A model generated the notes under the pieces. It searched no databases, was not told the DNA's origin, and was given only the letters and a program-made list of their open reading frames with translations. Positions 13,081 through 22,295 of a DNA stretch of 24,853 nucleotides are shown piece after piece. The DNA is taken from contig JBFYKG010000011.1 of assembly GCA_041311015.1 (NCBI GenBank), positions 1 through 24,853 of the forward strand. Reading direction: 5' to 3'. Every line of letters starts with the position of its first letter. The stretch's first letter is position 1. Source of the DNA: Fluviibacter sp041311015 (GTDB taxonomy: Bacteria > Pseudomonadota > Gammaproteobacteria > Burkholderiales > Rhodocyclaceae). Made by a program: the position numbers and the translations under genes.

Positions 13081-14582
13081 TGACCGTGCTCACCTCGCGT
13101 GAAGATGTGCTGAGCTGGGTGCTGGCGCAAGGCTTGCGTCCAACGGGGGTCTGCGCGGATAGCCGGCATATCCGTGCCGGTGATCTGTTTGTTGCCGAAG
13201 TGGCCGAGTCGGGTGCGCGGGCAGTCTATGCCCGGGATGCACTTGCTAACGGCGCATGCGCCGTGCTGTGGTCGGCGGATCTGCCGCTCTGTCCGGCTGA
13301 GTTCGGTAGCGCTCCCGTGGTCGCGGTGGCAGGATTGCATGAGTTGATCGGGCCGCTCGCGCAACAGATCTATGGCAATCCGAGCGAAAAACTCCGGGTG
13401 CTGGCCGTCACCGGCACGAACGGCAAAACAACGGTCACACAATGGCTGGCCCAGTCGATGCCGGGCCATTGCGCTGTAATAGGAACGCTCGGCGCCGGCT
13501 ACCCCGGGGTCATGGTTGAGACCGGATTTACCACACCGGATGCGGCACAGTATGCCAACCTGCTGGCGGACTTTGTCAGCGATGGTGCCACCGCGTGTGC
13601 CGTTGAAGCCTCTTCAATCGGTATTGAAGAAGCGCGCATGGCGGGGAGCCATGTGGACTGCGCCGTCTTTACCAACCTCACGCGGGATCATCTGGATTAT
13701 CACGGCACAATGGCTGCCTACGCCGCTGCCAAAGCCCGGTTGTTTACCTGGCCGGATCTACGGGCCGCCGTGATCAATCATGATGACGCATTCGGCCAGA
13801 AGCTATTGAGCGAATCCTCGGCAAAGCTGCTCATTGCCTACGGCTTAAGCGAATGCCCCACTGACTTGCCGCTTGGTGTGAAGTGGGTCGGTGCTGAAAA
13901 CGTCGCAGCAACAGCGCAGGGGCTGAGTGCCACGCTGGTCTTTGGCGCCGAACGTCTGCCGTTTGCTACCCGCATCATCGGGCGTCATAACCTGTCGAAT
14001 ATGCTCGCCGTATCGGCCGTTCTGGTTGCCGAGGGCCTGAGTCCGGCAGAAATCGTTGTCCGGCTCCACAAGTTGCAACCCCCGGCCGGCCGTATGGCCT
14101 GCTACGGTGGCGAGAACGCGCCCCTGGTGGTGGTGGATTACGCACACACCCCGGATGCGTTGGCGCACATTCTCGCGGCACTGCGTGATGTGGCCGATGC
14201 CCGCCAGGGTCGCCTCGTTTGTCTCTTCGGTTGTGGTGGCGACCGTGACCCGGGTAAGCGACCGGAAATGGGGCGTGCTGCCATGGCGGGTGCCGATGCG
14301 GTCTGGATTACCTCGGATAATCCCCGCGGCGAAGATCCGGAAGCGATTATGACTGCAATTGCCGAAGGTGCGCCGGGTGCGACACGCATGATGGATCGCG
14401 CCCAGGCGATTGCCCAGGCGATTGCATCCGCCGAAGACAAGGATGTCATCCTGCTGGCCGGCAAAGGCCACGAAAGTACGCAGGAAATCCGCGGGCAGCG
14501 TTATCCCTTCGATGATGCCGTACATGCGCAGGCAGCGCTTGAAGCCTGGTGTGCCCGCCAAACGACGGGCGCGGCGGCCTGA
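13080..14582 (+). CDS. murE: MurE, UDP-MurNAc-L-Ala-D-Glu:meso-diaminopimelate ligase
   Basis: MurE adds the third residue of the peptidoglycan stem peptide using ATP. The 500-residue protein has the three Mur-ligase domains, with the P-loop TGTNGKTT at 111-118, EASSIG at 176-181, a carbamoylated-lysine candidate K218, and DNPRGEDP at 413-420. The DNPR motif marks meso-diaminopimelate rather than lysine specificity. ATG 13080 overlaps the ftsI stop as TGATG. A perfect 12-bp tandem duplication near the C-terminus gives AQAIAQAI (441-448). Confidence 0.96.
   Translation: MTVLTSREDVLSWVLAQGLRPTGVCADSRHIRAGDLFVAEVAESGARAVYARDALANGACAVLWSADLPLCPAEFGSAPVVAVAGLHELIGPLAQQIYGNPSEKLRVLAVTGTNGKTTVTQWLAQSMPGHCAVIGTLGAGYPGVMVETGFTTPDAAQYANLLADFVSDGATACAVEASSIGIEEARMAGSHVDCAVFTNLTRDHLDYHGTMAAYAAAKARLFTWPDLRAAVINHDDAFGQKLLSESSAKLLIAYGLSECPTDLPLGVKWVGAENVAATAQGLSATLVFGAERLPFATRIIGRHNLSNMLAVSAVLVAEGLSPAEIVVRLHKLQPPAGRMACYGGENAPLVVVDYAHTPDALAHILAALRDVADARQGRLVCLFGCGGDRDPGKRPEMGRAAMAGADAVWITSDNPRGEDPEAIMTAIAEGAPGATRMMDRAQAIAQAIASAEDKDVILLAGKGHESTQEIRGQRYPFDDAVHAQAALEAWCARQTTGAAA
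14400..14423 (+). repeat. In-frame 12-bp tandem duplication in murE
   Basis: GCCCAGGCGATT occurs twice back to back (14400-14411 and 14412-14423). It is in frame and encodes two copies of Ala-Gln-Ala-Ile on a helix of the C-terminal MurE domain. Confidence 0.9.
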
Positions 14583-14584
14583 TC

Positions 14585-16066
14585 ATGGCAGACCTCATGA
14601 ACAAGCCCCTGCGCTCGGTACGATTGGCTGAAGCCGTCCCGCTCTCACTGGTGACCGACTGGTTGTCGGCACGTCTGCCGGAAGGTTCGGGTAGCGTGTT
14701 GGTGCAGGGCGTTTCTACCGATACGCGTACGCTGCAACCGGGCGATCTGTTTATCGCCCTGCGCGGTGAACAATTCGACGCCCATGAGTTTCTTGAAGAC
14801 GTGCGTGAAGCCGGTGCCATCGGGGCGATTGTTGAAGCTGGCCACCCGATGCTGACGTCGCCCGCGCTCGAAGGCTGGCCGCTGATTGTTTGTGACGATA
14901 CGCGCCACGCCTTGGGAACGCTCGGCCAGGCCTGGCGCGCGCGTTTTGCCCTATCCGTCATTGCCATCACGGGCTCGAACGGCAAAACGACCACCAAGGA
15001 ACTTGTGGCGCATCTCTGCCGGAGCCAGGTCGGCGAAGACGCCGTGCTTAGCACGCTGGGGAACTTCAATAACGAGATTGGCCTGCCGCTTACACTGCTA
15101 CGTCTCGGTCCGCAACATCGCTATGCGGTGATTGAGCTGGGCATGAGTCATCCGGGCGAGATTGCCGCACTGGCGCAGCTGGCGCAGCCGACGATCGCCA
15201 TCGTCACCAATGCACAGCGTGCACATCTGGCGGGCATGGGGTCGCTCTCGGGGGTCGCCGAAGAAAAGGGCAGCCTCTTTGATGCGCTGCCTGAAGACGG
15301 TACGGCCGTGGTCAACTTTGATGACCCGCATGCCGTCTCCTGGATTCAACGGATTCGTCCGGGACGTCGTGTGCTGGGGACGCAGGTGGTTGGCGTATCG
15401 GACATTGCGGCAAGTTTGTCGCCGGCTTTTGTGTGCACACCCCGTGCCACGGATTCGGGACAATCCCTACGGGTGCAAACGCCGATGGGGGGGCTGAACA
15501 TATCGTTGCCATTGTCGGGGCTGCACAATGCCAGCAATGCAACGCAGGCGCTGGCGGCCGTCTATGCGGCCGGGCTGGATCTGCTGGCCATGGCGCAGGC
15601 AATGGCCAGCTTTGGTGGTGTCTCGGGACGCCTGCAAATAAAGGTGGGCCAAGCCGGTGCCATCCTGATTGACGATACCTACAACGCCAATCCGGATTCG
15701 ATGCGTGCCGCCATTGACGTTCTGGTCACGGATGCCATTGGGGCGGAGACCTTGCTGGTCGTGGGCGACATGGGCGAAGTTGGTGCTGAAGCCTCGGCGC
15801 TGCATGCCGAAGTCGGACGTTATGCCGCAGAGCGCGGCGTGGGCGCTTTTTACGCCGTCGGACCGCTTTCCGTTTCGGCTGTCGCGGCCTATGGGAATCG
15901 CTTCCCGGAGCGGGCCTATCACTTTAATTCACAAGAGGCACTCATTGCAGCGCTGCAGCCAAAGCTGTCGGCGCGTTCACGGGTGCTGGTCAAGGGGTCG
16001 CGTTCGGCACGGATGGAAAACGTGGTGAATGCACTCATCGAACATAGCGAACCATCGCAGGGATAA
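14585..16066 (+). CDS. murF: MurF, UDP-MurNAc-tripeptide:D-Ala-D-Ala ligase
   Basis: MurF adds the D-Ala-D-Ala dipeptide made by Ddl (23260-24219), completing the pentapeptide. The 493-residue product shows the N-terminal UDP-binding domain (VSTDTR, GDLFIAL), the P-loop TGSNGKTT at 129-136, the family motif GNFNNEIGLPLTLL, and DDTYNANPDSM in the C-terminal domain. Start choice: ATG 14585 lies 2 bp after the murE stop; ATG 14597 is an alternative, and a start at 14549 would overlap murE heavily. No strong ribosome binding site is seen, so coupling to murE is likely. Confidence 0.95.
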   Translation: MADLMNKPLRSVRLAEAVPLSLVTDWLSARLPEGSGSVLVQGVSTDTRTLQPGDLFIALRGEQFDAHEFLEDVREAGAIGAIVEAGHPMLTSPALEGWPLIVCDDTRHALGTLGQAWRARFALSVIAITGSNGKTTTKELVAHLCRSQVGEDAVLSTLGNFNNEIGLPLTLLRLGPQHRYAVIELGMSHPGEIAALAQLAQPTIAIVTNAQRAHLAGMGSLSGVAEEKGSLFDALPEDGTAVVNFDDPHAVSWIQRIRPGRRVLGTQVVGVSDIAASLSPAFVCTPRATDSGQSLRVQTPMGGLNISLPLSGLHNASNATQALAAVYAAGLDLLAMAQAMASFGGVSGRLQIKVGQAGAILIDDTYNANPDSMRAAIDVLVTDAIGAETLLVVGDMGEVGAEASALHAEVGRYAAERGVGAFYAVGPLSVSAVAAYGNRFPERAYHFNSQEALIAALQPKLSARSRVLVKGSRSARMENVVNALIEHSEPSQG

Positions 16067-16070
16067 CACG

Positions 16071-17159
16071 ATGCTACTTTGGCTTTCGGAATGGCTGGCT
16101 CAGGATGTGCGGGCGTTTAACGTCTTCAATTACCTGACACTGCGTACCGTGCTGGCCGCGCTAACGGCGCTGATGATCAGCTGGCTATCGGGGCCTGCCG
16201 TGATCCGCTGGTTGGCGGCCAAGAAGATCGGGCAGGCCGTGCGTACTGATGGCCCGCAAACACACCTGGCCAAGTCGGGCACGCCCACCATGGGTGGCGT
16301 GCTGATCCTGATTGCGACCGGTCTGTCGACATTGCTCTGGGGGGATCTGGAAAACCGCTACGTCTGGATCGTGCTGCTGGTGACCTTAGGTACGGGTGCG
16401 GTCGGTTGGTATGACGATTGGCGCAAAGTGGTCTACCGCGATCCGAAGGGGCTGGCCAGCCGCTGGAAGTTTTTCTGGCAGTCGGTGATCGGGCTGGCTG
16501 CTGCGGGCGCGCTTGCGCTGACGGCCAATACCCCCATGCAGTTTCAGCTCATTCTGCCGTTCTTCAAGGATGTGGCTATTCCACTGGGCATCGGTGGTTT
16601 CATCGTGCTGACGTATCTGGTGATTGTCGGCACGTCGAATGCGGTTAACCTGACGGATGGTCTCGATGGCCTGGCGATCATGCCAGCCTGCATGGTGGCC
16701 GCGGCGCTGACCGTCTTTGCATACGTGGCGGGTAACGCAGTCTATGCCAAGTACCTGTTCATGCCATACATGCCCGGCGCGGGCGAAATCTGTGTCCTGT
16801 TGGGTGCGCTGGTCGGGGCCGGTCTGGGCTTCCTCTGGTTCAACGCTTATCCGGCCGAAGTGTTTATGGGCGATGTGGGCGCGCTGGCCATCGGTGCAGC
16901 GCTTGGCACCACGGCCGTGATCGTGCGTCAGGAAATCGTGTTGTTCATCATGGGTGGCGTCTTTGTGGCCGAAACCGTGTCTGTGATGATGCAGGTCAGT
17001 TATTTCAAAGCCACGAAGGGCAAACGCATCTTCCGCATGGCGCCTTTGCATCATCACTATGAACTGGGTGGGTGGAAAGAAACCCAGGTCGTTGTGCGCT
17101 TCTGGATCATCACGATTGTGCTGGTCCTGCTCGGACTCTCTACCCTCAAACTCCGCTGA
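16071..17159 (+). CDS. mraY: MraY, phospho-MurNAc-pentapeptide transferase
   Basis: MraY transfers phospho-MurNAc-pentapeptide to undecaprenyl phosphate, forming lipid I on the cytoplasmic face of the inner membrane. The 362-residue product has about ten membrane helices and the conserved acidic sites: D115-D116 in WYDDW, D196 and D199 in NLTDGLDG, D268 in FMGDVGALA, and the HHHYELGGW loop near the C-terminus. ATG 16071 has GGGA about 8 bp upstream and lies 4 bp after murF; an in-frame start at 16029 inside murF would add 14 polar residues. Confidence 0.96.
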   Translation: MLLWLSEWLAQDVRAFNVFNYLTLRTVLAALTALMISWLSGPAVIRWLAAKKIGQAVRTDGPQTHLAKSGTPTMGGVLILIATGLSTLLWGDLENRYVWIVLLVTLGTGAVGWYDDWRKVVYRDPKGLASRWKFFWQSVIGLAAAGALALTANTPMQFQLILPFFKDVAIPLGIGGFIVLTYLVIVGTSNAVNLTDGLDGLAIMPACMVAAALTVFAYVAGNAVYAKYLFMPYMPGAGEICVLLGALVGAGLGFLWFNAYPAEVFMGDVGALAIGAALGTTAVIVRQEIVLFIMGGVFVAETVSVMMQVSYFKATKGKRIFRMAPLHHHYELGGWKETQVVVRFWIITIVLVLLGLSTLKLR

Positions 17160-17180
17160 TCAACCTCAAGCCCCGCTATC

Positions 17181-18647
17181 GTGACCACGACACTGATCTC
17201 CTCGCAAACCACCCCGGCAGACCTCAAAGGCTGCCGGGTACTGGTCGTTGGCCTGGGTGAGTCCGGGTTGGCGATGGCGCGCTGGTTGCATCAGCAGCAG
17301 GCTCAGATCATGGTCGTCGATACACGTGCCGAGCCACCGGGGGTTGATGCACTGGCCACAACCGTACCGGGTGCCCAGTGGCGCAGCCGGGGGGTTGACC
17401 TGTCGGGCGCACTGATCGATGCATGCCTGAAGGATGTTGATCTTGTCGCGTTGTCACCGGGGGTGTCATTCGACAGCCCACTGGTTCGTGCCGCGCAGGA
17501 AGGTGGTTTGCCAGTCTGGTCAGAAGTCGACTGCTTCCATGTCGCCAGAGCCGCTGCCTGCCCGGCAACCAAGGTCATCGCCATTACCGGTGCCAATGGT
17601 AAAACCACCACCACCGCGCTGACCGCACATTTACTTAATGCGGCCGGTGTTGATGCAATTGCCTGTGGCAACATCTCGCCCTCGTTGCTGGATGCCTTTA
17701 TGGCGCGGCAGGCTGCGGGGCAGTGGCCAGCCGTCTGGGTCATGGAGCTATCGAGCTTCCAGCTAGAAGCTACCCAGTGCATGCGCAGTGATGCAGCCAT
17801 CATCCTGAATCTGAGTGAAGATCATCTGGATCGCCATGTCACCATGGCGGGCTACGCGGCTGCCAAGGGTCGCATTTACGAACACTGTGCCTTCCCGGTC
17901 TGGAACCGCGCCGATCTGTGGGCAGACGCTTACGGTCTGGATAAGACCCGATCTGTGAGCATTGGTGACGATGCCCCGGTGCAATCCGGGGATTTCGGTC
18001 TGGTTCAAGGCGCCCTCATGCGGGGTAAGCAGTCGGTGATTGCGCTGGCCGATCTGCCGTTACTGGGTCGCCATAACGCACTTAATGTCGAGGCCGCTCT
18101 GGCGCTCGCCGAGCAGGTACTGCCTAGCGGAAAAACATTGTCGGATCTGGCGAAGGGTATCGCCAGCTTCCGTGGGCTCCCGCACCGGGTGGATTTAATT
18201 GCCACGCATGACGGCGTGCGCTATGTCGATGATTCGAAGGCGACCAATGTGGGCGCCACGCTTGCGGCCATTGAAGGGCTATACGACCCGGCGCAACCGC
18301 AACGCAAGCTTGCATTGCTGCTTGGTGGCGAGGGCAAGGGGCAGGATTTTGCACCATTGGCGCAGGCCGTCGAACGCGCAGGTCGTGCGGTGGCACTGAT
18401 TGGCAAAGATGCGGATGCAATCGCTGCCGTGCTGCCGGATTCATTGCCTGTGCAGCGCTTTGCCAATCTGCCCGCCGCGACGCGCTGGCTGGCGGATCAG
18501 GCGCAACCGGGTGACACGGTGCTGCTTTCGCCGGCTTGTGCCAGCCTGGACATGTTCCGTAACTACGCCGAACGCGCGCAGGTATTTATCGACACCGTGC
18601 AATTGCTCAATCGTTGCACGCCAATGAGAGACGGGGAGGCCGCATGA
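17181..18647 (+). CDS. murD: MurD, UDP-MurNAc-L-Ala:D-glutamate ligase
   Basis: MurD adds D-glutamate to UDP-MurNAc-L-Ala. The 488-residue product has the N-terminal nucleotide fold (VLVVGLGESGLA, 20-31), SPGVSFDSP, the P-loop TGANGKTT at 136-143, ELSSFQLE, LSEDHLDRH and DDSKATNVGAT, all typical. It is longer than E. coli MurD (438), partly from an N-terminal extension and insertions. GTG 17181 is the start, 21 bp after mraY; there is no closer ATG before the Rossmann motif. Its TGA overlaps the ftsW ATG. Confidence 0.95.
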   Translation: MTTTLISSQTTPADLKGCRVLVVGLGESGLAMARWLHQQQAQIMVVDTRAEPPGVDALATTVPGAQWRSRGVDLSGALIDACLKDVDLVALSPGVSFDSPLVRAAQEGGLPVWSEVDCFHVARAAACPATKVIAITGANGKTTTTALTAHLLNAAGVDAIACGNISPSLLDAFMARQAAGQWPAVWVMELSSFQLEATQCMRSDAAIILNLSEDHLDRHVTMAGYAAAKGRIYEHCAFPVWNRADLWADAYGLDKTRSVSIGDDAPVQSGDFGLVQGALMRGKQSVIALADLPLLGRHNALNVEAALALAEQVLPSGKTLSDLAKGIASFRGLPHRVDLIATHDGVRYVDDSKATNVGATLAAIEGLYDPAQPQRKLALLLGGEGKGQDFAPLAQAVERAGRAVALIGKDADAIAAVLPDSLPVQRFANLPAATRWLADQAQPGDTVLLSPACASLDMFRNYAERAQVFIDTVQLLNRCTPMRDGEAA

Positions 18648-19810
18648 ACCGTCTGATGCGCATCATCAATTCGCCCGAGGAGCAGTCGGAAGTGGATCCG
18701 TTGCTCGTCTGGAGTGCGCTGGCGCTGCTGCTCATTGGCCTGATCATGGTCTATTCGGCATCGATCGCCTTTGCCGAAGGCAGTCGCATGTTCGGCCGCA
18801 ACCCCAATTATTTCCTGATCCGCCATGCCATCTTCCTGATGATCGGGCTGGGTGCCGCCGGCCTGGCCTTTCAGGTGCCGACTCAGACCTTGCAGCGCTG
18901 GTCCCCTTATCTGTTTCTGGGCGGCATCGTGTTGCTGGCGCTGGTGCTGATTCCGGGATTGGGTCGCGATGTTAACGGTGCCCGCCGCTGGCTACCGCTT
19001 TTCGTGGTCAATCTGCAGCCGTCCGAGCTCATGAAGCTATTCGTCGTCCTTTATGCCGCCGACTTTACGGTCCGCAAGATGAACGTCATGCACAGCCTCA
19101 AGAAGGCCTTCCTGCCGATGTTTGTGGCCATGGTGCTCGTTGGTTCGCTCCTGCTCAAGGAACCGGACTTTGGTGCCTTTGTGGTCATCATCTCCATCGC
19201 CTTTGGCATCCTGTTCCTCGGTGGCATGAAGATTAAACCCTTCGTCATCCTGATCCTGTTACTCCTGATCGCCTTTGCGATCCTGATCATTGTGTCGCCG
19301 TATCGCCGTGACCGGATCTTCGGTTTCATGGACCCGTGGGCTGATGCCCTGGGTCGCGGTTACCAGTTATCGCACTCGCTGATCGCTTTTGGTCGCGGGG
19401 AATTCTTCGGTGTGGGTTTAGGAGGCAGTGTCGAAAAACTGTTCTATCTGCCGGAAGCGCATACCGACTTCCTGCTCGCCGTGATTGCCGAAGAACTTGG
19501 TTTTGTTGGCGTAGTGGTTGTGATCGCCCTGTTCGGGCTGCTCATCCAGCGCATCATCATGGTCAGCAAGCAGTGCGTAAAACTCGATCGCTGTTTTGCT
19601 GCGCTCGTCGCGCAGGGCATCGCCATCTGGATCGGCGTGCAGGGCTTTATCAACATGGGCGTCAACATGGGCCTGCTCCCAACTAAGGGCCTCACGTTGC
19701 CCATGATGAGTTTTGGGGGTTCGGGCATCCTGGTTAACTGCGTGGCGATTGCGATTCTGTTGCGAATTGACTGGGAAAATCGTCAGATGATGCGGGGGCG
19801 CCGGCCATGA
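18644..19810 (+). CDS. ftsW: FtsW, septal peptidoglycan glycosyltransferase (SEDS family)
   Basis: FtsW is the SEDS polymerase that makes septal glycan from lipid II with FtsI. The 388-residue product has about ten membrane helices, the SEDS motifs GRGYQLSHSLIAFGRGEFFGVGLG, EAHTDFLLAVIAEELGFVG, and near the C-terminus PTKGLTLPMMSFGGSG. ATG 18644 has GGGGAGG five bases upstream and overlaps the murD stop (ATGA); this is the clearest ribosome binding site in the cluster. A start at 18614 inside murD is less likely. Confidence 0.95.
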   Translation: MNRLMRIINSPEEQSEVDPLLVWSALALLLIGLIMVYSASIAFAEGSRMFGRNPNYFLIRHAIFLMIGLGAAGLAFQVPTQTLQRWSPYLFLGGIVLLALVLIPGLGRDVNGARRWLPLFVVNLQPSELMKLFVVLYAADFTVRKMNVMHSLKKAFLPMFVAMVLVGSLLLKEPDFGAFVVIISIAFGILFLGGMKIKPFVILILLLLIAFAILIIVSPYRRDRIFGFMDPWADALGRGYQLSHSLIAFGRGEFFGVGLGGSVEKLFYLPEAHTDFLLAVIAEELGFVGVVVVIALFGLLIQRIIMVSKQCVKLDRCFAALVAQGIAIWIGVQGFINMGVNMGLLPTKGLTLPMMSFGGSGILVNCVAIAILLRIDWENRQMMRGRRP

Positions 19811-20889
19811 GCGCGCATAAGACTCTCCTCGTCATGGCCGGCGGTACCGGCGGCCACATCTTCCCCGCATTAGCGGTCGCGGATGTATTGCGTCAGCAGG
19901 GGTGGCGCGTGGTCTGGCTGGGCAATCCGAACGGCATGGAAGCCAAGCTTGTCCCGGCACGCGGCTACGAATGTGCGTGGGTATCGTTCGGCGCGGTCCG
20001 CGGCAAGGGCATCCTGCGTAAGCTGATGCTGCCCGTCAACCTGCTGCGCGCCTGTCTGTCGGCACGCCGGGTGATTCGCGATGTGCGGCCGGATGTGGTG
20101 CTCGGCATGGGTGGGTACATTACCTTTCCGGGCGGCGTTATGGCACGTCTGGCAGGAATACCCCTGGTGGTGCACGAACAGAATGCTGTCGCTGGGCTAG
20201 CCAACAAAGTGCTCAGCCATGTCGCGTCGCGTGTTTTGACGGGGTTCCCGGACACATTGCCGAATGCGACCTGGGTGGGCAACCCCGTTCGTGCGGATAT
20301 TGCGGCGTTGCCTGCACCCGAACAGCGCTACGCGGCTCGCGGTGAACAGGAACCGCTGCACGTTCTGGTAGTGGGCGGCAGCCTCGGCGCCCAAGCACTG
20401 AATGATGCGATGCCCAAGGCCGTTGCCCGCCTGCTTGAGGCCGAGCGGCCGGCGATTCGTCACCAGACCGGGCCGCGTGATCTGGATCAGGTCAAAACAG
20501 CCTACACAAATGCAGGCATTGCCGCCGATGTGCAGCCGTTTATTGACGACATGGCGGGCGCGTTGGCCTGGGCGGATCTGGTGGTGTGCCGTTCCGGTGC
20601 GCTGACCGTTGCCGAACTGGCTGCAGCCGGTGTTGCCAGCGTCATGATCCCGTTTCCGCATGCGGTCGATGACCATCAGCGCGTCAATGCCGAATTTCTG
20701 GTGCGGGGTCATCAGGGCCAGGCTGCCGGGCATTGTGTGATCCAGCAAGCGCTCACAACCGAGGGCCTGGCGGCACTATTGCAGCAGTCGCGGCACGATC
20801 TGCAGGCGCAAGCTGTGGCTGCGCGGGCATTGGCGCGCGCCGAGTCGGCTGAAACTGTGGCCAATATTTGCAAGGAGCTCGCCGCATGA
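19807..20889 (+). CDS. murG: MurG, UDP-GlcNAc:lipid I N-acetylglucosaminyltransferase
   Basis: MurG adds GlcNAc to lipid I, giving lipid II, at the inner face of the membrane. The 360-residue GT-B protein has the G-loop GGTGGH (12-17), GMGGYITFPG, HEQNAVAGLAN, the second G-loop VGGSLGAQALND, and the donor-binding CRSGALTVAELAAAGVAS with PFPHAVDDHQ. The length equals the family norm. It overlaps ftsW upstream and murC downstream by ATGA each. Confidence 0.96.
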   Translation: MSAHKTLLVMAGGTGGHIFPALAVADVLRQQGWRVVWLGNPNGMEAKLVPARGYECAWVSFGAVRGKGILRKLMLPVNLLRACLSARRVIRDVRPDVVLGMGGYITFPGGVMARLAGIPLVVHEQNAVAGLANKVLSHVASRVLTGFPDTLPNATWVGNPVRADIAALPAPEQRYAARGEQEPLHVLVVGGSLGAQALNDAMPKAVARLLEAERPAIRHQTGPRDLDQVKTAYTNAGIAADVQPFIDDMAGALAWADLVVCRSGALTVAELAAAGVASVMIPFPHAVDDHQRVNAEFLVRGHQGQAAGHCVIQQALTTEGLAALLQQSRHDLQAQAVAARALARAESAETVANICKELAA

Positions 20890-22295
20890 AGCACAAGATC
20901 CATCATCTGCACTTCATTGGTATTGGCGGCTCCGGTATGAGCGGTATTGCCGAGGTCCTGATGAATCTGGGCTACACCGTGAGCGGCTCCGACCTGCAGG
21001 CTGGCGCCGCGACACAGCGCCTTGAAGCGCTAGGTGCCAGGATTCTGCTGGGGCATCAGGCCAGCAATATCACCGGTGCAGACGCGATTGTCGTCTCGAC
21101 CGCGGTTAAGGCCGACAACCCGGAAGTCATTGCTGCCCGCGAAGCGCGCATTCCGATTGTGCCGCGCGCCCAGATGCTGGCCGAGCTGATGCGCCTGAAG
21201 CAGGGTATTGCGGTGGCCGGTACGCATGGCAAAACCACGACGACCAGCCTCATCGCCTCGATTCTGGGTGAAGGCGGTCTGGATCCCACTTTCGTGATCG
21301 GTGGCCGACTCAATGCGGCCGGTGCCAATGCGCGTCTGGGCAAAGGCGACTTCCTGGTGGCCGAGGCCGATGAATCGGATGCATCCTTCCTGCGCCTATC
21401 GCCCGTGATTTCTGTCGTCACGAATATCGATGCCGATCACATGGAGACCTACGGCCATGACTTCGGCAAGCTGAAGCAGGCCTTTGTTGATTTCCTCGAG
21501 CGGCTGCCGTTCTACGGGGTGGCTGTACTGTGTACCGATGATCCGACGGTGAATGAGATCATGGCGCAGGTCACCAAACAGGTGGTGCGCTACGGCCTGA
21601 ATGACCATGCCAATATTCGCGCCGAAAACGTGCGGGCGGATAACGGCCGGATGCACTTCACCGCGGTGCGCGTGAATGGCACCACCTCGCGTCTACCGAT
21701 CACGCTCAACCTGCCCGGTGTGCACTATGTGCAGAATGCCCTGGCGGCGATTGCCGTGGCAACGGAAGTGGGTGTAGCGGATGACGCGATCATCAAGGCA
21801 CTGGGCGAATTCCGCGGGGTGGGTCGTCGCTTCCAGCGCTATGGCGAATTGCCGTTACCGAAGGGTGGGGCGGTCACGGTCATTGATGACTACGGTCATC
21901 ATCCTGTCGAAATGACAGCGACCATTGCCGCAGCGCGTGGCGCGTTCCCGGGGCGCCGTCTGGTGCTGGCGTTCCAGCCGCACCGTTATTCGCGGACGCG
22001 GGACTGTTTCGAAGACTTTGTCCAGGTGCTCGGTACGGTCGATGCCTTGTTGCTGACGGAAGTCTATGCCGCAGGTGAAGCGCCGATTGTTGCCGCAGAT
22101 GGCCGCTCGTTGATTCGGGGTGTTCGTGTCACCGGCAAGATTGAGCCACAGTTCGTCGAATCGGTCACCGATCTGCCGGCAGCCCTGCTCGATACCCTTC
22201 AGGATGGTGACGTCTTGCTGACCATGGGTGCTGGCTCGATCGGAGGCACGGCGACCAAACTCTTCGAAACCGTGGGCGCGGTGGCAGAGCAATGA
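20886..22295 (+). CDS. murC: MurC, UDP-MurNAc:L-alanine ligase
   Basis: MurC adds the first stem-peptide residue, L-alanine, to UDP-MurNAc produced by MurB. The 469-residue product shows FIGIGGSGMSGIAEVL (10-25), the P-loop GTHGKTTTT (112-120), EADESDASFL, NIDADHMETYG, and DDYGHHPVE. ATG 20886 has AAGGAG about 8 bp upstream and overlaps the murG stop; an upstream TTG at 20868 lies inside that ribosome-binding region. Its TGA overlaps the murB ATG. Confidence 0.96.
   Translation: MKHKIHHLHFIGIGGSGMSGIAEVLMNLGYTVSGSDLQAGAATQRLEALGARILLGHQASNITGADAIVVSTAVKADNPEVIAAREARIPIVPRAQMLAELMRLKQGIAVAGTHGKTTTTSLIASILGEGGLDPTFVIGGRLNAAGANARLGKGDFLVAEADESDASFLRLSPVISVVTNIDADHMETYGHDFGKLKQAFVDFLERLPFYGVAVLCTDDPTVNEIMAQVTKQVVRYGLNDHANIRAENVRADNGRMHFTAVRVNGTTSRLPITLNLPGVHYVQNALAAIAVATEVGVADDAIIKALGEFRGVGRRFQRYGELPLPKGGAVTVIDDYGHHPVEMTATIAAARGAFPGRRLVLAFQPHRYSRTRDCFEDFVQVLGTVDALLLTEVYAAGEAPIVAADGRSLIRGVRVTGKIEPQFVESVTDLPAALLDTLQDGDVLLTMGAGSIGGTATKLFETVGAVAEQ

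Noticed and set aside
13845..14561. 238-codon open frame antisense to murE
   Set aside because: Shadow of a conserved gene, with composition typical of antisense frames and no start signal.
16386..17057. 223-codon His-rich open frame antisense to mraY
   Set aside because: Shadow of a membrane protein gene; no ribosome binding site or recognisable domain.
17725..17740. GCCGTCTG resembling the Neisseria DNA uptake sequence GCCGTCTGAA
   Set aside because: The match is incomplete (GCCGTCTGGG) and I did not see repeated full copies in the window.
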